Shown one piece after another: positions 36,045 through 45,600 of a stretch of 64,000 nucleotides of DNA. Made by a program: the position numbers and the translations under genes. Origin of the DNA: Akkermansia muciniphila. GTDB lineage: Bacteria; Verrucomicrobiota; Verrucomicrobiia; Verrucomicrobiales; V1-33. The notes below the pieces were generated by a model. It saw only the letters and a program-made list of their open reading frames with translations, had not been told where the DNA came from and did no database searches. The stretch spans positions 105,817-169,816 of the forward strand of contig CAMAUV010000002.1 in assembly GCA_945861415.1 (NCBI GenBank), given 5' to 3'. Each line of letters starts with the position of its first letter. Within the stretch, counting starts at the first letter, position 1.

Positions 36045-37883
36045 TCACTTAGTGGTATGGCGGGACTTGCGGCGCGATAGTTTCAGTGCGTCGGGAACGC
36101 TCCACTCCGTAAGCTCCAGCAGTTCGCGGGCAGCCGGGGTTTCCAAGCCGGTGAGAGATTGCACGATGCGAATGGCACGGTCGCGCAGTTTCACATTGGT
36201 AGGGTTGAGGTCGATCATGAGGTTGCTCTCGACCTTCCCGAGCCTAGTCATGGCGATGGTCGTGAGCATGTTGAGCATCAGTTTGGTGGCAGTGCCGCTT
36301 TTGAGGCGGGTGGAACCGGTGAGGATTTCCGGTCCGGTGTCCGGTGCGAGAATAAGATGAGGCACGCGTTTTCCATGACCGCGCGCGGCGTAGTCTTTGA
36401 CGGCAGGATTGAAGCATAGCAGGGCGGTATAGGCTCCGAGCCGGGCGGCCTCGGTGAGAGCGCCCCACACGAACGGGGTGCGTCCGCTGGCGGCGATGCC
36501 CACCAGCACATCGCCTTTTCCCATTCTGTGGGAGCGGGCAGCCATGGCTCCAGCGGGGGCATTATCCTCGGCTCCCTCCACCGCGGAGGAGAGGGCTGGC
36601 GCCCCCCCGGCAATGATGCCCTGCACCATTTCCGGAGAAGTGCGAAAAGTGGGCGGGATCTCTGAAGCGTCCAGCACGCCGAGCCGGCCGCTGGTTCCAG
36701 CTCCGGCGTAGAAGAGCCGGCCGCCGTGCTTTAGCCTGCGTGAGATTTCATCGATCAACTTCACCAACGCGGGCAGCTCTTTGCGCAGCGCCTCCGGCAA
36801 TCGCGCGTCCTCGTCCAGCATCAGTGTGCAGGCTTCAATGGTGGTCAATTTGCTGAAGCCGGCAGAGCGCGGATTCCGTTGCTCCGTGGGCGAGGCGGCG
36901 AGCGCTTTCATGTCGTCGATCCATGTCGGAACGAGACCGCTCTCAGCACCAGACTTTTTGCGCAGGGTTTTTGCAGACGTGCCTGCCAGGGGGCGGGCGA
37001 GTTCTACAGCCCCCCAGACGCTAGGCCGCTTCAATGGTGCGGTGCTCCACTGCGCACGTCCGGCCAGCAAGTGCCGCATTACTTTGCGCGCCCAGCCAAG
37101 ATTTTTGAGAAGCATGCCCCCATTGAGCACAAAGTGCACCGGCCCGCGTCCGCCAGTCAGCAGTTTCGCGCAGGCACGTCCATTGTCGGCAAGGTGGCGC
37201 GCCATGTGATCCAGAAGCGCGACGGCTTCCCGGTCACGCTGCGCAGCGGCTTTGAATACGATCTCTGCGAGTGACGCGATTTGCGTTTTGTTGGCCTCCA
37301 GCGACCACGGGATGAGGTCGTCGATTTCCTTCATGAGGAGCCGCTCGAGGATGAGCCTTGCGAGGGTGCCGGTGCGCTGGTGCAGGTCTTTGACACGCGC
37401 CACCGTGCGCAGCGCCTCGCGTCCCACGTCCACGGCGCTGGCGCCGTCGCCCATCACGCTGCCGCGACCTCCCACTTTCGCCGTGCGTCCGTCCGGGCTG
37501 CGGCCAAAGCAGCATGAACCGGTTCCGCTAAGAACCAGCACGCGAGGCACGCCCGCCGGAGCCTCCGCCGCAGCGAGCGCGGTCTCCAGATCGCTCACAG
37601 CGACTACGGGGACCCCGGACCAGATATCGCCGGCCACGCGGTGGATCTTCTCCACATGTGCCGTCTCCCTTACTGCAGCTAGCCCGATGCCTAGCGCGAC
37701 AGGCTTTTCCCGCAGCCTGTCAGCGATGCGCTGAAAGTGAACCTGCATTTCCTCCTCCGGCATCAGCACGTTGCAGGCCCCCAGTTCAAACTGATCGACA
37801 GTTTTTCCGCCTCGAACGGAAAGGATGGTGGTGCGCGTGGCACCGCCTTCGATGCCGGTGATGAGCGGGGATTTGCGGGTCAT
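36045..37883 (-). CDS. murQ: Fused N-acetylhexosamine (BadF-type) kinase - N-acetylmuramic acid 6-phosphate etherase
   Basis: About 612 residues from ATG 37883 (MTRKSPLITGIEGGATRTT); the long upstream open frame is not coding. Residues 1-310 are a BadF/BadG/BcrA-type sugar kinase (GIEGGATRTTILS, VLVLSGTGSCCFGRSPDG, GGRGSVMGDGAS, FVLNGGMLL), related to MurK and GlcNAc kinases. Residues about 325-612 are MurQ (SEQRNPRS-like EQRNPRSAGFSKL, FYAGAGTSGRLGVLDASEIP, PTFRTSPEMVQGIIAGG, LIDLNPTNVKLRDRAIRIV). MurQ removes lactate from MurNAc-6-phosphate; the kinase would supply that substrate, so one polypeptide could phosphorylate MurNAc and convert it to GlcNAc-6-phosphate. Cytoplasmic; peptidoglycan recycling. 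Both halves look intact. Confidence 0.88.
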   Translation of the reverse strand: MTRKSPLITGIEGGATRTTILSVRGGKTVDQFELGACNVLMPEEEMQVHFQRIADRLREKPVALGIGLAAVRETAHVEKIHRVAGDIWSGVPVVAVSDLETALAAAEAPAGVPRVLVLSGTGSCCFGRSPDGRTAKVGGRGSVMGDGASAVDVGREALRTVARVKDLHQRTGTLARLILERLLMKEIDDLIPWSLEANKTQIASLAEIVFKAAAQRDREAVALLDHMARHLADNGRACAKLLTGGRGPVHFVLNGGMLLKNLGWARKVMRHLLAGRAQWSTAPLKRPSVWGAVELARPLAGTSAKTLRKKSGAESGLVPTWIDDMKALAASPTEQRNPRSAGFSKLTTIEACTLMLDEDARLPEALRKELPALVKLIDEISRRLKHGGRLFYAGAGTSGRLGVLDASEIPPTFRTSPEMVQGIIAGGAPALSSAVEGAEDNAPAGAMAARSHRMGKGDVLVGIAASGRTPFVWGALTEAARLGAYTALLCFNPAVKDYAARGHGKRVPHLILAPDTGPEILTGSTRLKSGTATKLMLNMLTTIAMTRLGKVESNLMIDLNPTNVKLRDRAIRIVQSLTGLETPAARELLELTEWSVPDALKLSRRKSRHTTK

Positions 37884-38082
37884 GGGAGAGACAAAGGTTA
37901 CGCCGGATGCAATCATCGGGCGTTCCGGACCGAAACCGCAAACTCTGCCACCGTCCCCCACTGTCTTCCGGAGAATTGCTGATTCGTGCTTTAAAGTGAT
38001 GGCCGGTTGTGTATCGGCTATATTGCTGCATTGGCAGCTTATTAGAAACGCCGAGCACCCGCTCCCAACAAATTGTATAAAA

Positions 38083-41000
38083 ATGCTTTTATCACACAGA
38101 CTGATGGTTCCTCTGCTTCTTATGACTGCCCTCGGAACCGCTTCAGCGGCAGTCAATATCACCACCGATGGCGTATCCGTGGACTTCTCGATCAGCCCTG
38201 AGGGTGTGGATTTTTCTGCGGTCTCCGTCGCAGGTGCGGGAGGGGACATTTCCAATGCCAGCGCAGGAGCCAACGGTTTGGAGAATCCCGTCACCGGTGT
38301 CGCCGCCACCCTCGCATGGCCAGCCACCGTGACCAACTGGACCGCTGGGGCCAACGTCCTTGCCGCTGAGCCGACTACAAGCGAGCTGATCGGCAATATT
38401 CGATATGTGACTTCTCCCGGCCTTTTTCTGACCGGACCCACTGGAAACCGTTATCAGGCGCTCATTGGGCGATTCCGGAACGCCACGGGATTTCCTTTGA
38501 TCTCCTTTGATCTGAGGTGGTCGCTGGGCAGCCCCGTAGACGCTGTCGGTACCGCCGCTCCCGGAATCGATCCTCTGGCGGGAATTCACGTCTTCTACAG
38601 CAAGACCGGCGCCGCAAACAGCTGGACGCTTTACAGCGGACCCTATGCGCTGGAAGAGGGTCCGGTGCCCTCAGAAACCTTTGTGGTGCCCGGCCGCCTC
38701 ATTGACAACGCTGACCTCTACATCGCATGGGTGGATGACAATGGCCCCGGTTCGGGCACGGCCCCCAATCTCGAAGGCCACTTCACCATCGACGACGTGC
38801 AGATTTCCAACGTGGTCACCGGGCCACTGCCCTGCTTGCTGACAGCTACCTTGACCCCGCCGTTGCGCCAGTCGGGCGCCGATCCCGTGGACACTAGTGA
38901 TGATGTGGTGACCTTTTCGGCAACGATCCAGACACCCCGTGATCCTAGCGCAGGCTGGGTAATTCTAGGGAGCAATCCCTATTTCGGCACCACTGGCGGC
39001 TATGGGGTGCAGCGGGATTTCAGCATTGCTATCGGGGACTTTTCCTCGGGACCGTTGCTCTTTCGTTTTGAAGACCAGGCAGACGCAAACTGTTCCCTAG
39101 AGACGATGATAATAGCCCCAAACTACGTCCACCGGGTCACGGCAATCAGCAGCCCCAAGATCACATTTAGTTCTTCCGCAGCAGGGGACGGCGCCTACAC
39201 GCCGGGGCCGACTGACAGCGCCGAACCCGCATGGTCGGGCGGAGTCACCGGGGGTATCACCTCCTCGAACGTACAAACTCAGCCGCCACCGTCCTCCGGC
39301 TCCCTCAAGTATTTTCACCTCACCAATACCGGCGTATCATTCACGACGGACCGCATTGATGTGAGCGCTCTGCGGGGCGGCATCCTCAGAGGCTCCGTGG
39401 ACTTTTCATTTTACTCCACGAACGCGTCAGGACTGGAACCCCTTGATGAACTCAACGCCCGCATCGAGATCGCCGCCGACGGAGACTTCTCCAACACGGC
39501 CGCGGGTAATATCACCTCGACCTACATCCGCAATGTGGCGGGAGATGCTTCCGCATTCGGAGCAAGCATTGCGGCGGGTCCTGCCTACCTGAATCTTGGA
39601 CCCGGGGCGAGCCAGGCACCATTTCCTTCCGCTCCGTTCACGTTTCACACCCTTGCCGCCAGTGCGCCAGTGGCGGCGGGAGCGGCCAGCCCATTTGCCC
39701 GCATCGTTGTCCAAACAGTTGCCGGGATCACCACGTCGGAGCACATCCTGATCGACAATATTACCTTCAGCGGCAATATTACTCCAACACTCGATGTGAG
39801 CGTGGCCGGAGCGGCCACGTGGAGTAATGGCAATACGCTGACGACCGCCGATGACGGATTCTCCCTACCCATCCGGATCATTAATCACAATCTGGGGGCC
39901 AGCACGGGCTGGATCAGCAACGAAGCACCTGCGCGTAGCGGTCTCTACTCCGCTCCTGGCCCTGTGACCTTCGGGCCGTTCCCGGGCCGGTCGCCCTTCA
40001 GTCTGCAATTGCGCGATGCATTGGCCAGTCCGTCCGTCACTTCCAGCGTGCTCAACCTAGCCCCTCCCTCCGCGTCCATCTCTGCCGGGGTGGTGACAGG
40101 ATCCGTCGAGCGGCAGGACAACGGCCTAGGCGCTGCAGATGACACGGCGACCTTGATGATCACGGTGGGCGCAAACAATCTTGGCCCGCAATTCACTGCC
40201 ACGCCGGTGCTGTTACCTATCACCGTTTCCGGTGCCGGCGCCTATCCCTCTCCCGGCGCCGCGCTGAGGCTGACTCTCGGCAATCTGCCCATGACGGAAA
40301 CCACGATGAATCTTGAGATCGCAGACGCCTCCTATCCCATCGGCGTGACGCCGGTGACACTCGAAATTGTCATCCCTGCGGCCTCAACTGCGGAGACTGT
40401 TGTTGTAGGACGCCGGGACTTCCTTAACGGCATCGCCAATGTGCAGGCCACCGGCACCCCTGGAGTTCAGTGGGCGCCGTTTCCCGCATCCCGCTCGCTG
40501 GTCATGGCCAGTCCGCCACCTTTGGGTGATGCCGTGGTGGAGACTGAAGTGCTCGAACTTTCCACCGTAGGCACCGTCAATTTTACAGCCACGCTGGTCG
40601 CGGTGGAAAATGGCACCACCTCCAACTTCGAAATCGGAGACCGCTTCCGTGCGGAGTTAATCATTGACGGCGACACAGCCAATCCGGTCAATCTTGTGGA
40701 CGCCTTCGATACCGGCAGCGGCTTCAGCGCTACCGCTGCCAGTGGTCAGAACGGCCCGAAGAACGGGTACATCAATGGCTACACCGGCACCGGAGCAAGG
40801 GACTTGCTCACGAACATTGACTACTCCGTGGCTCCGCTGACGTCTAGGGATGAATACAATGCCAACCGGGCGCGGGATGAGTTCAACATCGGCCTCGAGC
40901 CCGGCACCGCGCCGCTGAACCGGGTCATCCCTTTGTCGGCAACAATCCGCAGTAGTGCCAACTCGGTGCAGTTGCGGATTCTCGGGGCGGGGGTCAGCGG

Positions 41001-41376
41001 AACGGAGGCCTTTATCGTGAAAGATGTGCTGTTCACCGAAACCACGGGAGGCGATTCCGACGGGGACGGTGCCTCTGATGCGCAGGAATCCATCGCGGGC
41101 ACCAATCCCGCCGACCCCCATGACGTTCTGCGGCTTTCCCAGAGTGCCATGGTGCCCGGCCAAATCCAGTTCTCTTCAAAACCGGGCCGCTTCTACCGGG
41201 TCTATGTCTCCGATGACGCTGATGGTTCCCCGCTTCTGGCATGGCGTGATGCAGGCCTTGGCACCACCTCTGGAGATGGCGGGGTCAGGCAGTTCAGTCT
41301 CACTCCCCAGCCAGGCAAACCGCGGCGCTATTTCCGGCTGCACGTCATGCAGAGCAATGGCCCCTGGGCACCGTAG
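38083..41376 (+). CDS. Large secreted beta-rich protein with Ca-binding type repeat and C-terminal common motif
   Basis: About 1,097 residues from ATG 38083, which starts a signal peptide (MLLSHRLMVPLLLMTALGTA); the frame is open further upstream but overlaps the divergent MurQ fusion. The body is Ser/Thr/Gly/Pro-rich beta sequence with repeated motifs of the kind ITIDNITFSGN and TTSEHILIDNITFSG, and contains no recognised enzyme domain. Near residue 991 comes a thrombospondin type 3-like calcium motif (DSDGDGASDAQES) and then a C-terminal stretch FSSKPGRFYRVYVSDD resembling the ends of the next two large proteins. It is probably an outer-surface or secreted protein. The AraC regulator converges on it. 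Confidence 0.7.
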   Translation: MLLSHRLMVPLLLMTALGTASAAVNITTDGVSVDFSISPEGVDFSAVSVAGAGGDISNASAGANGLENPVTGVAATLAWPATVTNWTAGANVLAAEPTTSELIGNIRYVTSPGLFLTGPTGNRYQALIGRFRNATGFPLISFDLRWSLGSPVDAVGTAAPGIDPLAGIHVFYSKTGAANSWTLYSGPYALEEGPVPSETFVVPGRLIDNADLYIAWVDDNGPGSGTAPNLEGHFTIDDVQISNVVTGPLPCLLTATLTPPLRQSGADPVDTSDDVVTFSATIQTPRDPSAGWVILGSNPYFGTTGGYGVQRDFSIAIGDFSSGPLLFRFEDQADANCSLETMIIAPNYVHRVTAISSPKITFSSSAAGDGAYTPGPTDSAEPAWSGGVTGGITSSNVQTQPPPSSGSLKYFHLTNTGVSFTTDRIDVSALRGGILRGSVDFSFYSTNASGLEPLDELNARIEIAADGDFSNTAAGNITSTYIRNVAGDASAFGASIAAGPAYLNLGPGASQAPFPSAPFTFHTLAASAPVAAGAASPFARIVVQTVAGITTSEHILIDNITFSGNITPTLDVSVAGAATWSNGNTLTTADDGFSLPIRIINHNLGASTGWISNEAPARSGLYSAPGPVTFGPFPGRSPFSLQLRDALASPSVTSSVLNLAPPSASISAGVVTGSVERQDNGLGAADDTATLMITVGANNLGPQFTATPVLLPITVSGAGAYPSPGAALRLTLGNLPMTETTMNLEIADASYPIGVTPVTLEIVIPAASTAETVVVGRRDFLNGIANVQATGTPGVQWAPFPASRSLVMASPPPLGDAVVETEVLELSTVGTVNFTATLVAVENGTTSNFEIGDRFRAELIIDGDTANPVNLVDAFDTGSGFSATAASGQNGPKNGYINGYTGTGARDLLTNIDYSVAPLTSRDEYNANRARDEFNIGLEPGTAPLNRVIPLSATIRSSANSVQLRILGAGVSGTEAFIVKDVLFTETTGGDSDGDGASDAQESIAGTNPADPHDVLRLSQSAMVPGQIQFSSKPGRFYRVYVSDDADGSPLLAWRDAGLGTTSGDGGVRQFSLTPQPGKPRRYFRLHVMQSNGPWAP

Positions 41377-41387
41377 GATGGGCGGGT

Positions 41388-42260
41388 TTAGGTCTGGTTC
41401 GCGGACTTTGTCTGCCTAAATTCAGAAGGGCGCACGCCGCTCCATTTCAAAAAGGCTTTGGAAAGGATGAACCCGTTCGCGAAGCCAACTTCGCCGGCGA
41501 TGGTTTCCAGTTTTGAATCACTTTCCATCAGCAGACGGGCAGCTTTTTCGAGCCGCAGATGGCTGAGGTGCTGCATAGGAGACCGCCCAAGGTAGCGGCT
41601 GCAGAGTTGCCGGAGCTTTTCCCGGCTGCAGCCTGCTGTCTGCGCGAGAGTCTCTAGACTCCACGGGCCGGCCAGCGTGGCCGCGACACTCTCCCACAGC
41701 GCGGAGAATGAGGCGTCCACCTCTGTCAGCGCCGCAAAGCGCTTTTCCAGCAGGTGGATCAATTCCGACCAGTGATAGTGCATCGCAGACGCCCCCCCGC
41801 CTGCGGCCTCGGCCTCCAGTCCCATAATGGCATGGCGCAGCGGCTCAGGATTGTACGGGCCCAGAGTTGGAGCGCCCGTCATGGCACGCGCGAAGGTATG
41901 CTCGCGGCACACCCAGCAGAATTCCCATGGTTCTGTGCCGGTAGTCTCGAAGGCATTCAGGATGCCTGCAGGCAGCAGGCATCCCTGGCCGGCGCAAAGA
42001 CGCTGCCACTGACCATCTGCCAGCACGCGGCCCTCGCCGCTAAACGTGGCCATGAAGAAGGAGGTGGATTGCCGGGAGCGCACGATTTGATACCCCGGCG
42101 ACGCAAAGGCGATCCCGGCATGTAAAATATGTTGGGCTGCCAGTGTGGCAGAGGATGGCAGAGAATCCAGCCAGCTACGTGCGGGAGCATGCGCCGAACG
42201 CACCCCCCGGAACAAGGTTCTAGGCGGGTGCCGGCTAATATCAGCGGTCTCAAGAAGCAT
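41388..42260 (-). CDS. AraC-family transcriptional regulator
   Basis: About 290 residues. The N-terminal half is a cupin-like sensor (SGEGRVLADGQWQRLCAGQG), and the C-terminal 100 residues carry the double helix-turn-helix: LETLAQTAGCSREKLRQLCS and GFANGFILSKAFLKWSGVRP. The second helix is followed by PSEFR, the usual end of the domain. It sits divergently from the giant LamG/PA14 protein gene (42609), with a 348-base gap holding an inverted repeat just upstream of its own ATG. Likely role: controlling that gene and itself. Effector unknown. Confidence 0.85.
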   Translation of the reverse strand: MLLETADISRHPPRTLFRGVRSAHAPARSWLDSLPSSATLAAQHILHAGIAFASPGYQIVRSRQSTSFFMATFSGEGRVLADGQWQRLCAGQGCLLPAGILNAFETTGTEPWEFCWVCREHTFARAMTGAPTLGPYNPEPLRHAIMGLEAEAAGGGASAMHYHWSELIHLLEKRFAALTEVDASFSALWESVAATLAGPWSLETLAQTAGCSREKLRQLCSRYLGRSPMQHLSHLRLEKAARLLMESDSKLETIAGEVGFANGFILSKAFLKWSGVRPSEFRQTKSANQT

Positions 42261-42608
42261 ACGATCGTTCTCTGTGCATAATAATCAGGATTTTCAGATC
42301 CGCCACTGATATTATGCATTTGGAACATTCTAATTGGCATCTTGAATATGCAAATTTTATCGACACTTCTCGCATTCCATAATTATAGTGTTACGAAATG
42401 GCCACATTAATTGAATTCTTTTCCTCCACGCATGTCCCCTCCATCTTCAGCACGGATTCTGCTGTTCAACCTATATGCCGCTGCTATTCGCTCTCAATGT
42501 GTGAGGGCGGATTTGGCCTTTTATCACAGCAACCGACGCACTCCACTGACTTTTAGATCCACCCCAATTTAAAGTATTTTACCAAACCAGATAGACACCC
42601 ACAAATCA
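42261..42608. other. Divergent intergenic region, AraC gene / giant surface protein gene
   Basis: A 348-base gap, AT-rich in its first 150 bases, holding the inverted repeat at 42275-42318. No small gene is evident. It probably contains both promoters. Confidence 0.5.
42275..42318. promoter_or_regulatory. Imperfect inverted repeat upstream of the AraC gene
   Basis: TGCATAATAATCAG (42275-42288) and CTGATATTATGCA (42306-42318) are near-perfect inverse copies around a 17-base centre. The site begins 14 bases upstream of the AraC ATG. It is a plausible operator for autoregulation; another TGCAAATT/ATATGCAAAT-like pattern lies about 30 bases further into the gap. Confidence 0.5.
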
Positions 42609-45600
42609 ATGAAACTTTATAACCGAACTAATCTCGCGAAAAGCCTGCTCCTTTCGTTTCCGCTATGGTCGCTGCCTCTGAACGGGGCCATCCTCGTCAA
42701 TCTCGATGCCACCGCTTTGCCGCTTGGGCCCCTACCTACATGGATCAATACCGGAACCATAGCCGGCAACTTCAATGCCACGGGAAGCCCGGGAGTAACC
42801 AGCGTCGCAGGACTTAATGCGGTCACCCTTGAGGGTGGTAGCGACTTTTACGCAGGGCCCCCTGCCGGCGGCACGATTGCCGGAGCGTTCCCCCAGCGTT
42901 CGATTGAGGTCTGGGCTCACAATCCTTCGATTGCTGGAGAGGAAACTTTGGTCGCATGGGGTCGCCGCGGTGGCGGCGAGGGCACCAATATGGCCTTCAA
43001 CTACGGTAACAACGCTTCCTTCGGAGCCGTCGGTCATTGGGGCGGCGGCCCCGACCTCGGCTGGAACAATGCCGGCGGTGCTCCAACCCAAGGAGCATGG
43101 CACTACCTTGTCTACACTTATGACGACAGCACCACACGGGTCTACTCTGACGGCGTTCTCCAGAACTCAGAAGCCTCTTCGCTAGCTACCCATGCGGACT
43201 TGCCGTTCGTCATTGGCGGGCAAAACAACGACCAAGGGGTCCCTGCTGGCTTCAACTCGGGCCTCAGCATCGCCCGGGTGCGCATACATGACACCGTTCT
43301 ATCCGATGGGGATATCTCTACTAATTATACCACTGAACGCTCGACTCTCTTTTTGGGTGCCACTTTGGACGGCACGCGGGTAGTTTCGACATCGGCTGTA
43401 GCCTTTACACTCTCGGATATCCCGCCTGCCAGCGTGACTAACCCGGGAACCTTTACTGTGACGGCAGGCGGCGCAGTCGCGCACTGGACAGTCCCCGGCG
43501 GCGAAGGTATTCTGAACGGTTCGCTCACTACCCCAACGTTGCTGTTGCCCAACAACGGCCCCGTAACGCTCACCCTTAAGCATCGCTATAACATTGAGGG
43601 CGATAACTACGACGGTGCAGTGGTTCAGGTCAGCGTCAACGGGGGACCATTCAATAACCTTGAGACCACCAACTTCTCCCAAAATGGTTACAATGCTGGT
43701 CCGCTTATCGGGAACAATGTGCTGATTGGACAGCTTGCATGGGGTCAGGCTTCGCTTGGTTTTAGCGCTGGGGCCAAGATCACTAGTATCGCTACCATTC
43801 CTGATGTTGAAGCGGGAGACGAAATCGATGTCCGTTTTCTAGGAGCTTGGGACGAGGGTTTTACTCCAGACGGACCCGACTGGGAAATCTACGGAGTCAA
43901 AGTGACCGCCGGCGGAGCGGTGATGATTGATGAGAACTTTTCGGAAGGTAACGGGGGATTCTCTTCAGAGTCCACCGCCCCAGGGGGCGCATGGAATTTC
44001 CTTGCCGGAGACCAGCCCGTCCTCGGCACCCTGACCCCTTCCAAAACGGGCAATACCCTGACCCTCACTCAGGCGATCAACTGGGCTCCTGGCCGGACGT
44101 ATAATTTCACCATTGCTGGCCAAGAGGTTACTCCATGGCCTTCGGCGTCCGCATGGACGGTGCTCAGCACTCTGCCCGGTGGGTTGATTGTTTCAAGTCT
44201 GCCCGGTGCCGATGCCGCAGTTGACGCTGCCGTTGCTGCAGATGCCGCAGCCGCAACGTCGACTTGGCCGCAAATCAACTTCAGTGACCCGCAGGGTGCT
44301 GGTTCCGGACGAATCCCGGGTGATGCGGCGTGGCCGAGGGATACCGCTGATGACGATAACAAGTATGCCATGCGCATGTCCAGCACGTTGAATATTCCGG
44401 TTTCTGGAAGCTATCTCATCGGCTTCCAAGGGGACGATGGCTCAAAGCTGACCGTGGGAGGCACCCACGGTGGATTCAGTGCGCTTACGCAGAATGCCAC
44501 CAATGCTGGAACTATCGGCAGAGGTAATACCATCGCCGCCAACCTTGGCAGCCTTGGTGCCGCTGTAAACTTCAGCCCGGTCACCACTGCTACGTGGTCG
44601 CAGGCCGGAGCGATTGCAAACGACCCGAACACCGCAGTTAGCACTACAGGTGGCGCCACAAGGTTGCGGGTGCCGCTCAACACGAATCTTAATCCGGCCA
44701 CGGCGTTTTCCGTGGAGTTGTGGGCGAAGCCTTCGACAGTTCCCGGAGGTCTGACTTGCGTGTGCTCCAGCGGTAACTTTGCAAATCCCCGCATGGGATG
44801 GCTCATCTACATGGACCCCGTCCTAGGATGGAATTTCCGCGGATATAACGGTCTGAATCAAGCGACCGTGTTTAACATCAGCACTGGCGGCGTTCCAGTT
44901 GCAGGCAACTGGTATCATATTGTGGCCACTTGGAGTGGTTCCGAAGCCATCATCTATGTAAACGGAGTCGCTAGCGCCCCAGCATCCGGTGTCACCACCT
45001 ATGTCCCTGCCACCACTTCCCTCAGTGACGGAAGCCTTACTGTCGGTGCACGCGCTGATAACGCCTTCGCATGGTCTGGACTTGTTGACGAACTTGCCAT
45101 CTACCCAGCAGCCTTGGATTTGGGCACGATAGACGCTCACAAAAATAATGCTGAAGATACTAACCGCCTCCGGACTTATCAGTCGCTGATCCTTGAGGCT
45201 AATCCTCTGGGCTACTGGAGATTAGGTGAGTCCCTCCAGCCATTTGCTGACCTTGGCACCATAACCACCGATGTTGCAACAGGTGACAGCAGCACGGTTG
45301 GCCGTATCTTCCTTGAGGCTGGCACCTACCCTATCAGCGCCACTTTCTGGGAAGACGGAGGCGGTTCCTCGTTCGAAATTTTTGCCTCGCCCGACACGCC
45401 TGAAGCAGCATTCCAAGCGCTTGGGCCTGCTACTGGAAACCCTCTCAGCTACACGGTCAGCTGGACCGCCCCTTCGCTACCGTTCGGGGCACCGCGCACA
45501 TGGCCCGTTAGTCTGCCCGGCCCTCTTGGAACTGCGAACGCATGGGGCGTGCGGACCTACCTTAATGAAGGCCTCAATGGTGGCGATAACCTCACCGCGG

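Noticed and set aside
37825..38082. Extension of the first giant secreted protein back to GTG/ATG positions before 38083
   Set aside because: It would overlap the divergent kinase-MurQ gene and add non-signal sequence before the signal peptide at 38083.
37884..38441. Upstream extension of the kinase-MurQ frame
   Set aside because: It lies within the divergent gene's N-terminus and lacks kinase-like sequence; the ATG at 37883 opens the GIEGGATRT motif.
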